In this document: positions 29,382-38,320 of the stretch, piece by piece
Numbering within the stretch: position 1 is the first letter of the stretch
Layout of the letters: each line of letters begins with the position of its first letter
NCBI RefSeq assembly: GCF_001889545.1
Contig: NZ_CP018194.1
Coordinates: 744,001-808,000, forward strand
Reading direction: 5' to 3'
Source: Granulibacter bethesdensis
Lineage (GTDB): Bacteria; Pseudomonadota; Alphaproteobacteria; Acetobacterales; Acetobacteraceae
DNA length: 64,000 nucleotides
Position numbers and translations under genes: made by a program
The notes under the pieces: model-generated
What the model was told of the DNA's origin: nothing
The model's input: only the letters and a program-made list of their open reading frames with translations
Databases searched by the model: none

Positions 29382-30560
29382 TTACCCGCGCGCCGGAGGA
29401 GGAGGAGTGGTCGCCGGATTGGGGGATGCCGGGCCGGGTGCTACTTTCTGGCCCGGCTTCATGACGCGTTGCACACCTTCCACAATAACCGTCTGGCCGG
29501 GTGTCAGCCCTTTCAGCACCACGACATTTTTCTGATCAGAGGCGCCAAGTTCGACATTGGTGCGGACGGCCTCGTTCTGGGTATTGACGGTATAAACGTA
29601 GTTACCCTCCTGGTCGGAAAGAACGGCAGCGCGCGGGATGGTCAGGGCCTCGACCGGCTGGACACCTTCCATGATGACCTGCACGAATTCACCATCAATC
29701 AGCTCCCTTACCGCGTGATCACCGTCCTTGCTGATAATGGGATTGGCGATGGTAGCGCGCAGCATGATCGTATCTGTCGTGCTGCTGATGGTGTTGTCGG
29801 TGAAGTTCAAATCGCCTGTCTGGTCGTAGATACGGCCATCCGGCAGGCGCAGCTTGATCTTGACGGCTTTCAGGCCGCCTTTTTTGTAGTAGCGGTTCCG
29901 CAGCTCCAGCGCCTCTGGCACCGGAACCGGGAACAGGATCCACATTGGATCCTGACTGACAATGGTGGCCAGCGTGCCGGTATTCGGTGTGACCACGTTA
30001 CCGATGGTCAGACTGGTGCGACCGATCTTGCCTGCAATCGGGGCACGGATATCCGTATAGGCCAGATTGATCTGGGCTGAACGCAATTGGGCCTGATTGG
30101 CCATGACCTGCGCTTCATCCGCCAGCACAGCGGCGCGGCTGTCATCATAGACCGAGCGCTGGCCTGCAGGCGTGTTCAACAGCGCCTTGGCACGACCCAT
30201 GGTAAGCTGGGCATTGTTCAGCGTGGCCTGCGCCTGCTGAACCGCTGCGGCTTTCGCTTGTACATCCGCCTCGAAAGGTGGCTTTTCCAGCGTATAGAGC
30301 AGGTCACCCTTTTTGACCTCGGCCCCTTCTTTGAACAACTGCTGTTCCAGAAAGGCCGTGACACGGGGCACCAGATTAACGCGGTCAGTGGCCTGAATAC
30401 GTCCGACAAACTCGTTGGTCTGGGTGTATGGAAGCTTCTCGGCCTTAATGACCCCAACCGGCGGCGGCCCTCCACCGGGCCGTCCCTGCGCCAGCGCTAT
30501 CTGAGCCGTGCCGGTCAGAAGTGCAGCAGCGATGAAGGCGGCCAGAGAAGCCGCTTTCAT
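29382..30560 (-). CDS. RND efflux periplasmic adaptor (membrane fusion protein)
   Basis: Periplasmic adaptor linking the RND permease to an outer-membrane channel. The ATG at 30560 with GGGGGAGG about 5 bases upstream begins a signal peptide (MKAASLAAFIAAALL, cleavage near ALA-QG); there is no lipobox cysteine. Then come the barrel-sandwich half-motif PRVTAFLEQQLFKEGAEVKKGD, an alpha-hairpin (about residues 100-165) and the second half INLAYTDIRAPIAGKIGRTSL. A Gly/Pro-rich N-terminal patch (GRPGGGPPP) and a Pro-rich tail are present. The open frame to 30677 has no supporting features. A TetR-type palindrome lies 138 bases upstream and may be its operator. Confidence 0.92.
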   Translation of the reverse strand: MKAASLAAFIAAALLTGTAQIALAQGRPGGGPPPVGVIKAEKLPYTQTNEFVGRIQATDRVNLVPRVTAFLEQQLFKEGAEVKKGDLLYTLEKPPFEADVQAKAAAVQQAQATLNNAQLTMGRAKALLNTPAGQRSVYDDSRAAVLADEAQVMANQAQLRSAQINLAYTDIRAPIAGKIGRTSLTIGNVVTPNTGTLATIVSQDPMWILFPVPVPEALELRNRYYKKGGLKAVKIKLRLPDGRIYDQTGDLNFTDNTISSTTDTIMLRATIANPIISKDGDHAVRELIDGEFVQVIMEGVQPVEALTIPRAAVLSDQEGNYVYTVNTQNEAVRTNVELGASDQKNVVVLKGLTPGQTVIVEGVQRVMKPGQKVAPGPASPNPATTPPPPARG

Positions 30561-30697
30561 CAAGCCTCCCCCTGCATGCGATGGACGCTTCACCACATCG
30601 GAGCGATGCGTCGATGCGGATGAGGTAGGGATGTGAACGAAGCGATCATGCATGGAAGTGAGATCCTGCCTTACCATTGCCGGTCAGCATGTCATCT

Positions 30698-30711
30698 GAC
30701 CGATTGGTCAA
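30698..30711. promoter_or_regulatory. Candidate TetR-family operator upstream of the efflux operon
   Basis: TGACCGATTGGTCA is a 14-base palindrome with one central mismatch pair. It matches the style of TetR-family operators (TGACCGATCGGTCA). It lies between the adaptor gene and the divergent lytic transglycosylase, so it could control either. No regulator gene is adjacent. A perfect version occurs at 57508-57521. Confidence 0.45.
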
Positions 30712-30835
30712 CCAATAATGACGCAGGTACGGAACGGTCAATCGTTGATAACGATTATACTGTTCTGCCTTGATGGCGTCATATTTGGCCTTTCGGCCGA
30801 CATGCCGCATGTTCATTGCTGCCATGATCGTTCAG

Positions 30836-31642
30836 ATGCGCTGTTTCAGGCTCGTTGTATATTTTGTCCCGCTCGTCATCGGACAGCCAGTCCTGATGGC
30901 TGCGCCCGTGGAGAAACCGGTGCGGGAGCAGAAGGTTTCTCCAGAAACATGGGCGCGTGAGCAATCGAGACTGTGCCGGAACGCGATTGATAAGGCCGAG
31001 CGCCTTTTCCCCGTCAAAAAAGGATTATTGCTGGCCATTTCCCGGGTTGAAAGCGGTCGCCCTATCCAGATTGAGGCTAACAGAGCCGCACAGTCACTGG
31101 AGCCCTGGCCATGGACTATTAATGCGGACGGGCAGGGCTATTTTTTTGACAGCAAGGCTGCGGCGGTTGCATGGGCAAAGCAGGCGCTCGCCCGGAAACG
31201 CGTTCAATTTATGGATATCGGATGCATGCAGGTGGATTTGCAGATGCATCCTGCTGCCTTCAAAACCGTGGAGGAGGCGTTTGATCCTCACACGAATGTG
31301 ACCTACGCCGCCCGGTTTCTGACAGCGCTGCATGATGGTCCGGCCAATAGCGATTGGGGGTTGGCTGCGGGACTCTACCATTCCTCGACCCCGGCTCTGG
31401 CGGCTGATTATCGCAACAGGGTGGCGGCTGTAGGGGCGGGAGTGGTCTCGACGGTCATTGCCTTTCCGCCGACTTTCCTGTCAGCAAAGCGGGCCGGGAC
31501 GCTGCATATGGCGCTGGCGGGGGGAGGATCACTGGCGATCAATGTCCGCCGCCAACCTGCCCGCATCCATCGCAGGCAGAGCCCCTGTGCGGTGGCCCGT
31601 ATGCTCGGCTCCTACCTGCCGCGCCGTCCACGCGGTTGCTGA
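30836..31642 (+). CDS. Lytic transglycosylase-like (SLT domain) protein
   Basis: Secreted muramidase-like protein predicted to cut peptidoglycan. The SLT domain spans about residues 50-190: LLAISRVESGR has the catalytic glutamate, followed by PWTINADGQGYFFDS, VQFMDIGCMQVDLQMHP, DPHTNVTYAARFL and AAGLYHSS. An N-terminal hydrophobic stretch (MRCFRLVVYFVPLVIGQPV) looks like a signal peptide and favours the ATG at 30836, though the frame is open to a TTG at 30770 and no ribosome site decides it. The last ~80 residues are basic and unlike the family. Related proteins are often found with flagellar or secretion genes; none is nearby here. Confidence 0.8.
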   Translation: MRCFRLVVYFVPLVIGQPVLMAAPVEKPVREQKVSPETWAREQSRLCRNAIDKAERLFPVKKGLLLAISRVESGRPIQIEANRAAQSLEPWPWTINADGQGYFFDSKAAAVAWAKQALARKRVQFMDIGCMQVDLQMHPAAFKTVEEAFDPHTNVTYAARFLTALHDGPANSDWGLAAGLYHSSTPALAADYRNRVAAVGAGVVSTVIAFPPTFLSAKRAGTLHMALAGGGSLAINVRRQPARIHRRQSPCAVARMLGSYLPRRPRGC

Positions 31643-31667
31643 CGGCGCAAGCAGGGAGGGGCGTCCT

Positions 31668-32513
31668 TCAGCCCTGATAGGTGGTCTGTCGCTGCTCGCC
31701 GAGACCGGAGACGCCCAGAGTCATGGTCTGGCCTGGGCGCAAATAGATTGGCTCCGGCTTTTTGCCCATGCCGACGCCCGGAGGGGTGCCGGTGGCAATC
31801 AGATCACCCGGATGCAGGGTGATGAACTGGCTGACATAGCTGACCAGGGTCCGTACGCCGAAGATCATGGTGCGTGTGTTACCGGTCTGCATCCGCTCGC
31901 CATCCACATCGGTCCACAGATCAAGGTTTTGCGGATCTGGAATTTCGTCCTGTGTCACCAGCCATGGGCCGACCGGCCCGAACGTGTCGCAGCCCTTGCC
32001 CTTGTCCCAGGTGCCTGCGCGTTTGGTCTGGTATTCGCGCTCGCTGACATCATTGATGATGCAGTAGCCAGCGACATGCTTCATGGCATCATCCTCGCTG
32101 ACATTACGGGCGAGGCTGCCGATGACGATTCCCAGTTCCACTTCCCAGTCTGTGCTGGTTGATCCGGGCGGAATGCGGACATCGTCATAAGGGCCGCAGA
32201 AAGCACCCAGCGATTTCAGAAACAGGATCGGCTCCCGCGGGATTTTGCCACCGGTTTCGGCGGCGTGGTCAGCGTAGTTCAGGCCGATGCAGATAAAATT
32301 GAGCGGCAGCGGCACGCATGGTCCGATTCTGGGGGAGCCTTCGACCAGCGGCAGGGTTTCCGGGTCCAGCCGACCGAGTCTGGCCAGGCCTTCCGGCGAC
32401 AATACGCTGCCTGCGAAGTCGTTGACATAATGCGAGACATCGCGTGGACGACCGGCAGCGTCCAGGATGGCAGGTTTTTCTTGCCCGGGAGGGCCAAGTC
32501 TAAGCAATTTCAT
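31668..32513 (-). CDS. Fumarylacetoacetate hydrolase (FAH) family protein
   Basis: Member of the FAH fold, which includes 2-keto-4-pentenoate hydratases, fumarylpyruvate hydrolases and 2,4-diketo-3-deoxy acid hydrolases. Visible are CIGLNYADHAAETG, PILFLKSLGAFCGPYD, the metal-binding TDWEVELGIVIG, GYCIINDVSEREYQ, KGCDTFGPVGPW, and the C-terminal GDLIATGTPPGVGMG. The ATG at 32513 has AGGGGAG 8 bases upstream and gives 281 residues; upstream codons in the open frame have no family match. The substrate is not determinable and no pathway genes flank it. Confidence 0.88.
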   Translation of the reverse strand: MKLLRLGPPGQEKPAILDAAGRPRDVSHYVNDFAGSVLSPEGLARLGRLDPETLPLVEGSPRIGPCVPLPLNFICIGLNYADHAAETGGKIPREPILFLKSLGAFCGPYDDVRIPPGSTSTDWEVELGIVIGSLARNVSEDDAMKHVAGYCIINDVSEREYQTKRAGTWDKGKGCDTFGPVGPWLVTQDEIPDPQNLDLWTDVDGERMQTGNTRTMIFGVRTLVSYVSQFITLHPGDLIATGTPPGVGMGKKPEPIYLRPGQTMTLGVSGLGEQRQTTYQG

Positions 32514-32693
32514 ATCATAATCTCCCCTCATTTTCGGCATATCATTTCGCAGTGGTGGAGGGAAGCCGTGAAAATGCATGAGGCTGATGCATCTGGCTGA
32601 TACATGGTGCGTGTGGATGGGTGGTTGAGCCGGTCGGGAATGCCCTCCATCCTGCACGGGATCGCGCCTTTTGGCTTTTGATGCCCATTCCGG

Positions 32694-35384
32694 ATGAAAG
32701 ACACAGACCTCATGCCCGCAGATGCCAGTTCCGCACCGTCTTCCACCGTTGCTCCGGTGCCGGTCCGGCTGAGTGATTACACGCCGCCCGCCTACGGGGT
32801 GGAGCAGGTCGATCTGGTGTTCCGTCTGGATCCCGCCCGAACCGTGGTGCAATCGCGGCTGCATGTGATCCGCCAGCCCGGTACGCCGGAAGGGGCCGTT
32901 TTCCACCTGGATGGGGAGGCGCTGGAACTGCTGTCCCTCCGCATCGACGGCAGGGAGGCCAGCAGAGAAGAATACCGCCTCACCCCGCACGGGCTGGACA
33001 TAGCCGGTCTGCCTGCCGAAAGCGTGCTGGAGATCGATACTGCCATCGCACCGGAGCAGAATACCGAACTCAGCGGGCTGTATGTCTCACAGGGAGCATT
33101 CTTCACGCAGTGCGAAGCGGAAGGGTTCCGGCGCATCACCTATTTCCCGGATCGCCCGGATGTCATGGCACGCTATATCACCACCATCGTCGCGCCGCGT
33201 ACGGTGCCGGTGTTGTTGTCAAACGGCAATCCGGTTGATGCGGGGGAGGCTGAAGGCGGATTGCACTGGGCGAAGTGGGAGGATCCGCACCCGAAGCCCT
33301 GTTATCTGTTCGCGCTGGTGGCTGGCGATCTGGCTGCCGTGCGGGACAGTTTCGTCACACGCTCTGGCCGGACGGTTGCTCTGGCGATCTGGGTGAGGGA
33401 TGGGGATCAGGACCGCTGTGCCCATGCGATGGACAGCCTGAAACGCTCCATGCGCTGGGACGAGGATGTGTTCGGCCTGGAATATGATCTGGACGTGTTC
33501 AATATCGCCGCCGTCAGCGACTTCAATATGGGGGCGATGGAGAATAAGGGGCTGAACGTCTTCAATACCAAATATGTGCTGGCCCGTCCCGATACTGCGA
33601 CAGACAGCGATTATCAGGGTATCGAGACCGTTATCGCCCATGAGTATTTTCATAACTGGACAGGCAATCGCGTCACCTGCCGGGACTGGTTCCAACTGAC
33701 CCTGAAGGAAGGGCTGACGGTTTTCCGGGATCAGGAATTCAGCGCCGATATGGGCAGCCGGGCGGTGAAGCGCATCTCCGATGTGCGCACCTTGCGCGCA
33801 GCACAGTTCCGGGAGGATGCCGGGCCGCTGGCTCATCCGGTGCGCCCGGACGCTTATGTGAAGATCGATAATTTCTACACGGCGACCGTTTATCAGAAAG
33901 GAGCCGAGCTCGTCCGTATGGTCCGGACCCTGATCGGGCGCGAGAAATTCCGGCAGGGGATGGATTTGTATTTCCAGCGCCATGACAACCACGCCGTGAC
34001 ACTGGAGGATTTCGCCGCTGCCATGCAGGATGCATCCGGGGTGGATCTGTCCCTGTTCCGGCGCTGGTACGGGCAGGCGGGCACGCCGGTTCTGCGGGTT
34101 ACGGATGAGTATGACGCCTCGGCGCGCCGTTATGTCCTGCGTGTGACCCAGCATACATCGCCGACACCAGGTCAGGAGGAAAAGCAGCCTTTGCTGATCC
34201 CCATTGCGGTCGGGTTGCTGGATGAAACCGGCGCGGCTTTGTCATTCCGGTTGGAAGGGGAGGATAAAGCCCGTCCCGACACAAGAATCCTGCGTCTGGA
34301 ACAGGAAACACAGAGCTTCGTGTTCCATGATGTGGCGCGGCCACCACAGCCTTCCCTGCTGAGGGATTTCTCTGCACCGGTAAAATTGGCCGATACGCCT
34401 GCGGAAAGGCTGCGTTTTCTTGCAGCCCATGATTCCGATCCGTTCGTGCGCTGGGATTCCGGGCAGCAATACGCCACACAGAAACTGTTGCAGCAGGTAA
34501 CGGCTTACCGGAATGGCGCGGCTCCATCGCTGGATGATGGCATTATGGAGAGTGTGGCTGCCTCCATCGCCCGTGCGCCGGAAGACCCGGCACTGGCGGC
34601 GGAGGCGATGGCCCTGCCTGCGGAAACCACATTGGCTGATGCGATGGAGGTGGTGGATGTCGATGGCATTCATGCCGTGCGCCGTGCCGCGCGGGCTGCG
34701 ATCGGCCAGCAACTGGGGGCCGCGTTGCGGGCAGGATATGAGGCATGGAGCACGGGCGATGTGACCGCGCTGGATGGCAGGGCAATGGGCGGCCGGGCTT
34801 TCCGCAATGCCTGTCTCGGCTATCTGGTCGCAGCCGATGAGGGAGAAGCCGGTGAGGGTGTGACACTGGCCTGGAAACAGTTTCAGGCCAATCGCTGCAT
34901 GACGGATGTACTGGCTGCCTTGTCGGTGCTGGCGGATACGGGCGTGCCGGAGCGGGAGAAGGCGCTGGCTCTGTTCTATGATCGCTGGCGGGGGGATGCG
35001 TTGGTGCTGGATAAATGGTTTGCCATCCAGGCCATGTCCTCTCGACCGGACGCGCTGGAGCAGGTGAGGCAGCTGATCCGTCATCCTGATTTCGACTGGC
35101 GCAATCCGAACCGGGTGAGGGCGGTGCTGACCAGTTTTGCTTCCGGAAATCAGGTCCGGTTCCATGATGCGTCGGGGGCAGGATATGCGTTTCTGGCAGA
35201 CGCGATTCTGCGTCTGGATGGAATCAACGGCCAGATTGCGGCCCGGATGACGGCTCCTCTGGGGGCATGGCGGCGGCAGGATCAGGCTCGTGCAGAACTG
35301 ATGCAGGATCAGTTGCGACGTATTGCAGCCAAGCCTGATCTGTCCGGGAATGTCAGGGAGATCGTTGATCGCAGTCTGGGTTGA
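32694..35384 (+). CDS. pepN: Aminopeptidase N (M1 zinc metallopeptidase)
   Basis: Cytoplasmic broad-specificity aminopeptidase for peptide turnover. The 896-residue protein follows the E. coli PepN layout: an N-terminal beta domain, the substrate-binding motif GAMENKGLNVFN, then HEYFHNWTGNRVTCRDW..LKEG with the zinc ligands HEXXH-x18-E (around residues 315-340), the DUF3458 domain and a helical C-terminal domain. Start 32694 is the first ATG; a second at 32712 is possible and neither has a strong ribosome site. It is divergent from the FAH gene with 180 bases between. Confidence 0.95.
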   Translation: MKDTDLMPADASSAPSSTVAPVPVRLSDYTPPAYGVEQVDLVFRLDPARTVVQSRLHVIRQPGTPEGAVFHLDGEALELLSLRIDGREASREEYRLTPHGLDIAGLPAESVLEIDTAIAPEQNTELSGLYVSQGAFFTQCEAEGFRRITYFPDRPDVMARYITTIVAPRTVPVLLSNGNPVDAGEAEGGLHWAKWEDPHPKPCYLFALVAGDLAAVRDSFVTRSGRTVALAIWVRDGDQDRCAHAMDSLKRSMRWDEDVFGLEYDLDVFNIAAVSDFNMGAMENKGLNVFNTKYVLARPDTATDSDYQGIETVIAHEYFHNWTGNRVTCRDWFQLTLKEGLTVFRDQEFSADMGSRAVKRISDVRTLRAAQFREDAGPLAHPVRPDAYVKIDNFYTATVYQKGAELVRMVRTLIGREKFRQGMDLYFQRHDNHAVTLEDFAAAMQDASGVDLSLFRRWYGQAGTPVLRVTDEYDASARRYVLRVTQHTSPTPGQEEKQPLLIPIAVGLLDETGAALSFRLEGEDKARPDTRILRLEQETQSFVFHDVARPPQPSLLRDFSAPVKLADTPAERLRFLAAHDSDPFVRWDSGQQYATQKLLQQVTAYRNGAAPSLDDGIMESVAASIARAPEDPALAAEAMALPAETTLADAMEVVDVDGIHAVRRAARAAIGQQLGAALRAGYEAWSTGDVTALDGRAMGGRAFRNACLGYLVAADEGEAGEGVTLAWKQFQANRCMTDVLAALSVLADTGVPEREKALALFYDRWRGDALVLDKWFAIQAMSSRPDALEQVRQLIRHPDFDWRNPNRVRAVLTSFASGNQVRFHDASGAGYAFLADAILRLDGINGQIAARMTAPLGAWRRQDQARAELMQDQLRRIAAKPDLSGNVREIVDRSLG

Positions 35385-35412
35385 AGCGCAGTCAGGTTAC
35401 AAATTCGTATCA

Positions 35413-35438
35413 AATATATCTATATGTATTGATATATT
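35413..35438. promoter_or_regulatory. AT-rich dyad upstream of the metallothionein gene
   Basis: AATATATC (35413-35420) and GATATATT (35431-35438) form a perfect 8-bp inverted repeat with a 10-base spacer. It sits in an AT-rich pocket of high-GC DNA about 90 bases upstream of the metallothionein start, a fitting place for a metal-sensing repressor such as SmtB/ArsR. The sequence does not show which regulator. Confidence 0.4.
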
Positions 35439-35526
35439 GGTGGTGTTGGATTAGGGAATGATCATGCCGCAGCGGTCACCAGGATGCTCCCTGCGGTCAT
35501 CAGAAAAATGATCGAGGAATGAACCC

Positions 35527-35694
35527 ATGAGTGCTGCCAATACCATTAAATGTGCGTGCCCGGATTGCGTGTGCGAAGTGGAGCAGGGCAAGGGCATCCA
35601 GCGCGATGGGCATACCTATTGCGATGAAGCCTGTGCGTCTCATCACAAGGATGGCTCTGGCTGTCACCATGCTGGCTGTGCCTGCCACGGCTAA
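35527..35694 (+). CDS. Bacterial metallothionein (SmtA/BmtA type)
   Basis: A 55-residue cysteine-rich protein too short for usual ORF cut-offs. Translation gives nine cysteines (residues 9, 11, 14, 16, 32, 36, 46, 51, 53) in the order CxCxxCxC, YCDEAC, then GC..GCAC, with histidines at 29, 39, 40, 47, 48 and 54. The pattern, including the central HTYCDEACA, is that of prokaryotic metallothioneins that bind Zn, Cd or Cu in a four-metal cluster. GAGGA lies 8 bases before the ATG, and a strong terminator follows 26 bases after the stop, so it is a single-gene unit. Confidence 0.93.
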   Translation: MSAANTIKCACPDCVCEVEQGKGIQRDGHTYCDEACASHHKDGSGCHHAGCACHG

Positions 35695-35720
35695 TTGAAA
35701 AGACTGGATTAGTCAGTACA

Positions 35721-35756
35721 GGGCGGCATGATGCCATGCATCATGCCGCCCTTTTT
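35721..35756 (+). terminator. Strong terminator after the metallothionein gene
   Basis: A perfect 14-bp stem (GGGCGGCATGATGC and GCATCATGCCGCCC) with a CAT loop is followed by TTTTT. Confidence 0.92.
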
Positions 35757-35873
35757 ATGATGACCCTGTCCTTCTTCCTCTTGCCGTATTGTCAGGGGGG
35801 ACATACACCGCCTGATCATGGGCTGACCTGGAAATAGCCAGTCGCTTCGGGCGGCTTATCCATTCAGTTTTTT

Positions 35874-36695
35874 TTGGATGATTCAGGGCAGCGGACGGTT
35901 TCTGTTTTGGGCTGGCTTACACATATCGACCCCGTTTATTTATTATCCGGCCTCGGAGTGGGTTTTCTTGTCGGCATGACCGGGGTTGGCGGCGGCTCGC
36001 TGATGACGCCGCTGCTGGTTCTGCTGTTTGGGGTTCATTCCCAGACGGCCGTTGGCACCGATCTGCTGTTTGCCGCCGTCACTAAATCGGTTGGCACCTC
36101 GGTTCACGGTTTTTCCCGCACTATTGACTGGGCCGTTGTCAGACGTCTTGCATCCGGCAGTGTCCCGGCCTCGGCAGGCACGTTGCTGTGGCTACACAGC
36201 CATGGCGGGCTCGGGCCTGACATATCCCGTATGATGGCCTACGTTTTGGGCAGTGCGCTGCTGCTGACGGCGGGAAGTCTGTTTTTCCGTCCATGGCTGC
36301 ATCGGATTGCGGGGACCAGAAGAAAACCTCTTCCCCCGGGACTTGTAGCGCTTCTGACTGTCCTGTTTGGCATATGCCTCGGCATGCTGGTGTCACTTTC
36401 CTCCGTAGGGGCGGGTGCCATCGGCGTTACTGTGCTGATTGCGCTCTATCCAGAATTGCCGATGGTGAGGATTGTCGGTTCAGATGTCGCACATGCAGTG
36501 CCCCTGACTTTGATTGCCGGTCTGGGGCACTGGATGCTGGGTGCGGTGGACACGAATTTGCTGCTGTCCCTGCTGACAGGATCATTGCCGGGAGTAATCG
36601 TTGGCGCTCTTCTGTCATCCCGCATACCTGCGGATATTCTGCGCCCTGTCCTCGGTTGTATCCTGACGGTCGTCGGACTTCGTCTTCTGTTCTAG
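35874..36695 (+). CDS. TauE/SafE family permease (DUF81)
   Basis: Inner-membrane protein of the sulfite-exporter TauE/SafE family. It has about eight hydrophobic segments in two repeated halves, each beginning with a glycine-rich motif: GVGFLVGMTGVGGGSLMTPLL (about residues 28-48) and GICLGMLVSLSSVGAGAIG (about 165-183). Family members move sulfite, sulfoacetate or other small anions, but the substrate here is unknown. The start is uncertain: the frame opens with a TTG at 35874 and no clear ribosome site is seen. The gene stands alone, between terminators or converging genes. Confidence 0.85.
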   Translation: MDDSGQRTVSVLGWLTHIDPVYLLSGLGVGFLVGMTGVGGGSLMTPLLVLLFGVHSQTAVGTDLLFAAVTKSVGTSVHGFSRTIDWAVVRRLASGSVPASAGTLLWLHSHGGLGPDISRMMAYVLGSALLLTAGSLFFRPWLHRIAGTRRKPLPPGLVALLTVLFGICLGMLVSLSSVGAGAIGVTVLIALYPELPMVRIVGSDVAHAVPLTLIAGLGHWMLGAVDTNLLLSLLTGSLPGVIVGALLSSRIPADILRPVLGCILTVVGLRLLF

Positions 36696-36718
36696 GTGGG
36701 GACGAAGACAGTCGCCTG

Positions 36719-36910
36719 CTACCGCGCTTCGGTCATCAGGGAGGACGAAGAAGGGGTCGGTGACAGCGACTCTGTCTCCTCCTGCAAAATTTCAATCAGT
36801 GCTTCTTCCCAGAACTCTTCATTACGTCCGTGTGGGCGACCTGCCTTTTCCCATAGAAGGTATGCGCGAATTCGTACCCTCTCATCCTGTCTGGTGATTG
36901 CTCCAGTCAT
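36719..36910 (-). CDS. DUF2934 small protein
   Basis: Sixty-three residues with the short DUF2934 motif (RIRAYLLWEKAGRPHGRNEEFW, here about residues 13-34), found in many alphaproteobacterial small proteins of unknown function. The rest is an acidic helix (EEALIEILQEE) and a Ser-rich tail. It converges on the TauE/SafE gene (24 bases between stops). No function can be assigned. Confidence 0.7.
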   Translation of the reverse strand: MTGAITRQDERVRIRAYLLWEKAGRPHGRNEEFWEEALIEILQEETESLSPTPSSSSLMTEAR

Positions 36911-37046
36911 GGCCCATCCTCATGCGTAGAACCGGGCTGTGGTCCAGTCCGCTTTGACATCACTAACGCTGAAGATAGGGAGTGGCTGCATGCAATCTCC
37001 ATTAAAAGATACAGCCGGCGCTCTATAACCGCGCCGAAGGCGTTCC

Positions 37047-37574
37047 TTATGACAGGGCGGCTTCACCATCCAGGGTGGCGGCCACGGCATGCACGGTGGC
37101 GGCGATACGGATTGCTGCCTGCACCTGTTCCTGCGTCAGGCCATTCTGGCGCACGATTTTCTCATGGCTTTCCATGCACATGCCACATCCGTTGATGGCA
37201 GAAACCGCCAGAGACCACAGTTCGAAATCGACCTTGTCGACACCAGGTTTGGCCATAACGTTCATTCGCAGCCGGGCCGGCAGGTTCGCGTAATCGCCTC
37301 CTACCAGGTGCACGAAGCGGTAATAGACATTGTTCATGCCCATGATGGCAGCGGCAGCCTTGGCAGCGGCAAGGGCTTCGGCACTCAGCTGCGGTCCGAA
37401 TTCGGCGAGGATGGCTGCGGTTACAGTGTTGCTGCGGGAAGCGAGGGCGGAGGCGATGAAAGTGCCCGCTTTCTGCTGCTGGTTCAGTACGTCTTCATTG
37501 GCCAGAGAGCCGAGATTCAGCTTCAGATCCTTGGCGTATTCGGGCAGTGCGTTTTTCAGGCTTTCGATGGACAT
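37047..37574 (-). CDS. ahpD: Alkyl hydroperoxidase AhpD
   Basis: Thiol peroxidase/reductase partner that reduces AhpC. The 175 residues match AhpD of the Mycobacterium type: the active site [11 protein letters not shown] gives Cys130, Cys133 and His137, with the proton-relay Glu nearby (VDKVDFELW). The ATG at 37574, with AGGAG about 9 bases upstream, is chosen; the frame is open to 37778 but that part overlaps ahpC. It lies downstream of ahpC with 133 bases between, including a GC-rich hairpin that may lower its expression relative to ahpC. Confidence 0.95.
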   Translation of the reverse strand: MSIESLKNALPEYAKDLKLNLGSLANEDVLNQQQKAGTFIASALASRSNTVTAAILAEFGPQLSAEALAAAKAAAAIMGMNNVYYRFVHLVGGDYANLPARLRMNVMAKPGVDKVDFELWSLAVSAINGCGMCMESHEKIVRQNGLTQEQVQAAIRIAATVHAVAATLDGEAALS

Positions 37575-37618
37575 GCTGTTTACTCCTGTCACGAGAAGGG
37601 GTGCGTCAGACGCAGAAA

Positions 37619-37639
37619 CGGCCCGGCAGGGCCGGGCCG
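37619..37639 (-). terminator. GC-rich hairpin between ahpC and ahpD
   Basis: A perfect 9-bp stem (CGGCCCGGC and GCCGGGCCG, AGG loop) is followed in the leftward direction by a short T-rich run (TTTCT). The weak T-run suggests partial termination. Confidence 0.5.
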
Positions 37640-37707
37640 CTGCGATACCACCGGCCTTTATCTGCGCTGAAAGCGTCAGATGAAGGCGGTGCAGCCAAGT
37701 GGCTGGT

Positions 37708-38259
37708 TCAGCCGACCTTGATGAACTCGTCGCCTTTGGACCAGTTGCACGGGCAGAGCTCATCGCTCTGCAGAGCATCCAGGACGCGCAGCACTTCCGC
37801 CGGATTGCGGCCGACGGACAGGTCGGTCACATAGGCAAAGCGGATGATGTTCTGCGGATCCACAATGAAGGTCGCACGCTGTGCCACGCCTTCGGCCCGA
37901 TCCAGAATGCCCAGAGCTTCCGACAGCTCACGCCGGATGTCGGAGACCATGGGGATCTGCAGTTCACGCAGATCATCGTGATGCAGGCGCCAGTTAACGT
38001 GCACGAACTCATTATCGGTGGACACGCCATACAGCACGGCATCACGATCGGCAAAATCGCTGTTCAGCTTGGCGAAAGCAACGATTTCGGTCGGGCAGAC
38101 GAAGGTGAAATCCTTCGGCCAGAAGAACACGACCTTCCACTTGCCTTCGGCGCTGTTCTCCGTCACCTCGAAGAACGGATCCTTCAGATCCAGGCCTTCC
38201 TTACCCGGCTTGACGGCGGTCAGCTTGAAAGACGGAAATTTATCGCCCACTGAGAGCAT
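37708..38259 (-). CDS. ahpC: Alkyl hydroperoxide reductase AhpC (peroxiredoxin)
   Basis: Two-Cys peroxiredoxin that detoxifies H2O2, organic peroxides and peroxynitrite. The peroxidatic Cys55 is in [10 protein letters not shown] and the C-terminal cysteines (about 169 and 171) are in [12 protein letters not shown], the arrangement of AhpC proteins that are recycled by AhpD instead of AhpF. At 183 residues it is full length. ahpD follows. It is divergent from oxyR with 190 bases between, where a dyad overlaps the likely promoter, so OxyR control is expected. Confidence 0.96.
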   Translation of the reverse strand: MLSVGDKFPSFKLTAVKPGKEGLDLKDPFFEVTENSAEGKWKVVFFWPKDFTFVCPTEIVAFAKLNSDFADRDAVLYGVSTDNEFVHVNWRLHHDDLRELQIPMVSDIRRELSEALGILDRAEGVAQRATFIVDPQNIIRFAYVTDLSVGRNPAEVLRVLDALQSDELCPCNWSKGDEFIKVG

Positions 38260-38297
38260 ACAGAATATCCTTCACACGAAGTCGTTAAGACAGGCAC

Positions 38298-38320
38298 GTC
38301 GCACCCCTATATAATGCGAC
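38298..38320. promoter_or_regulatory. Dyad around a -10 element in the ahpC-oxyR intergenic region
   Basis: GTCGCA (38298-38303) and TGCGAC (38315-38320) flank an AT-rich core containing TATAAT (38310-38315). Rightwards, AAGACA at 38287-38292 with a 17-base spacer makes a plausible oxyR promoter; leftwards TATATA could serve ahpC, whose start is 39 bases away. A regulator bound here would cover one or both promoters. Confidence 0.45.
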
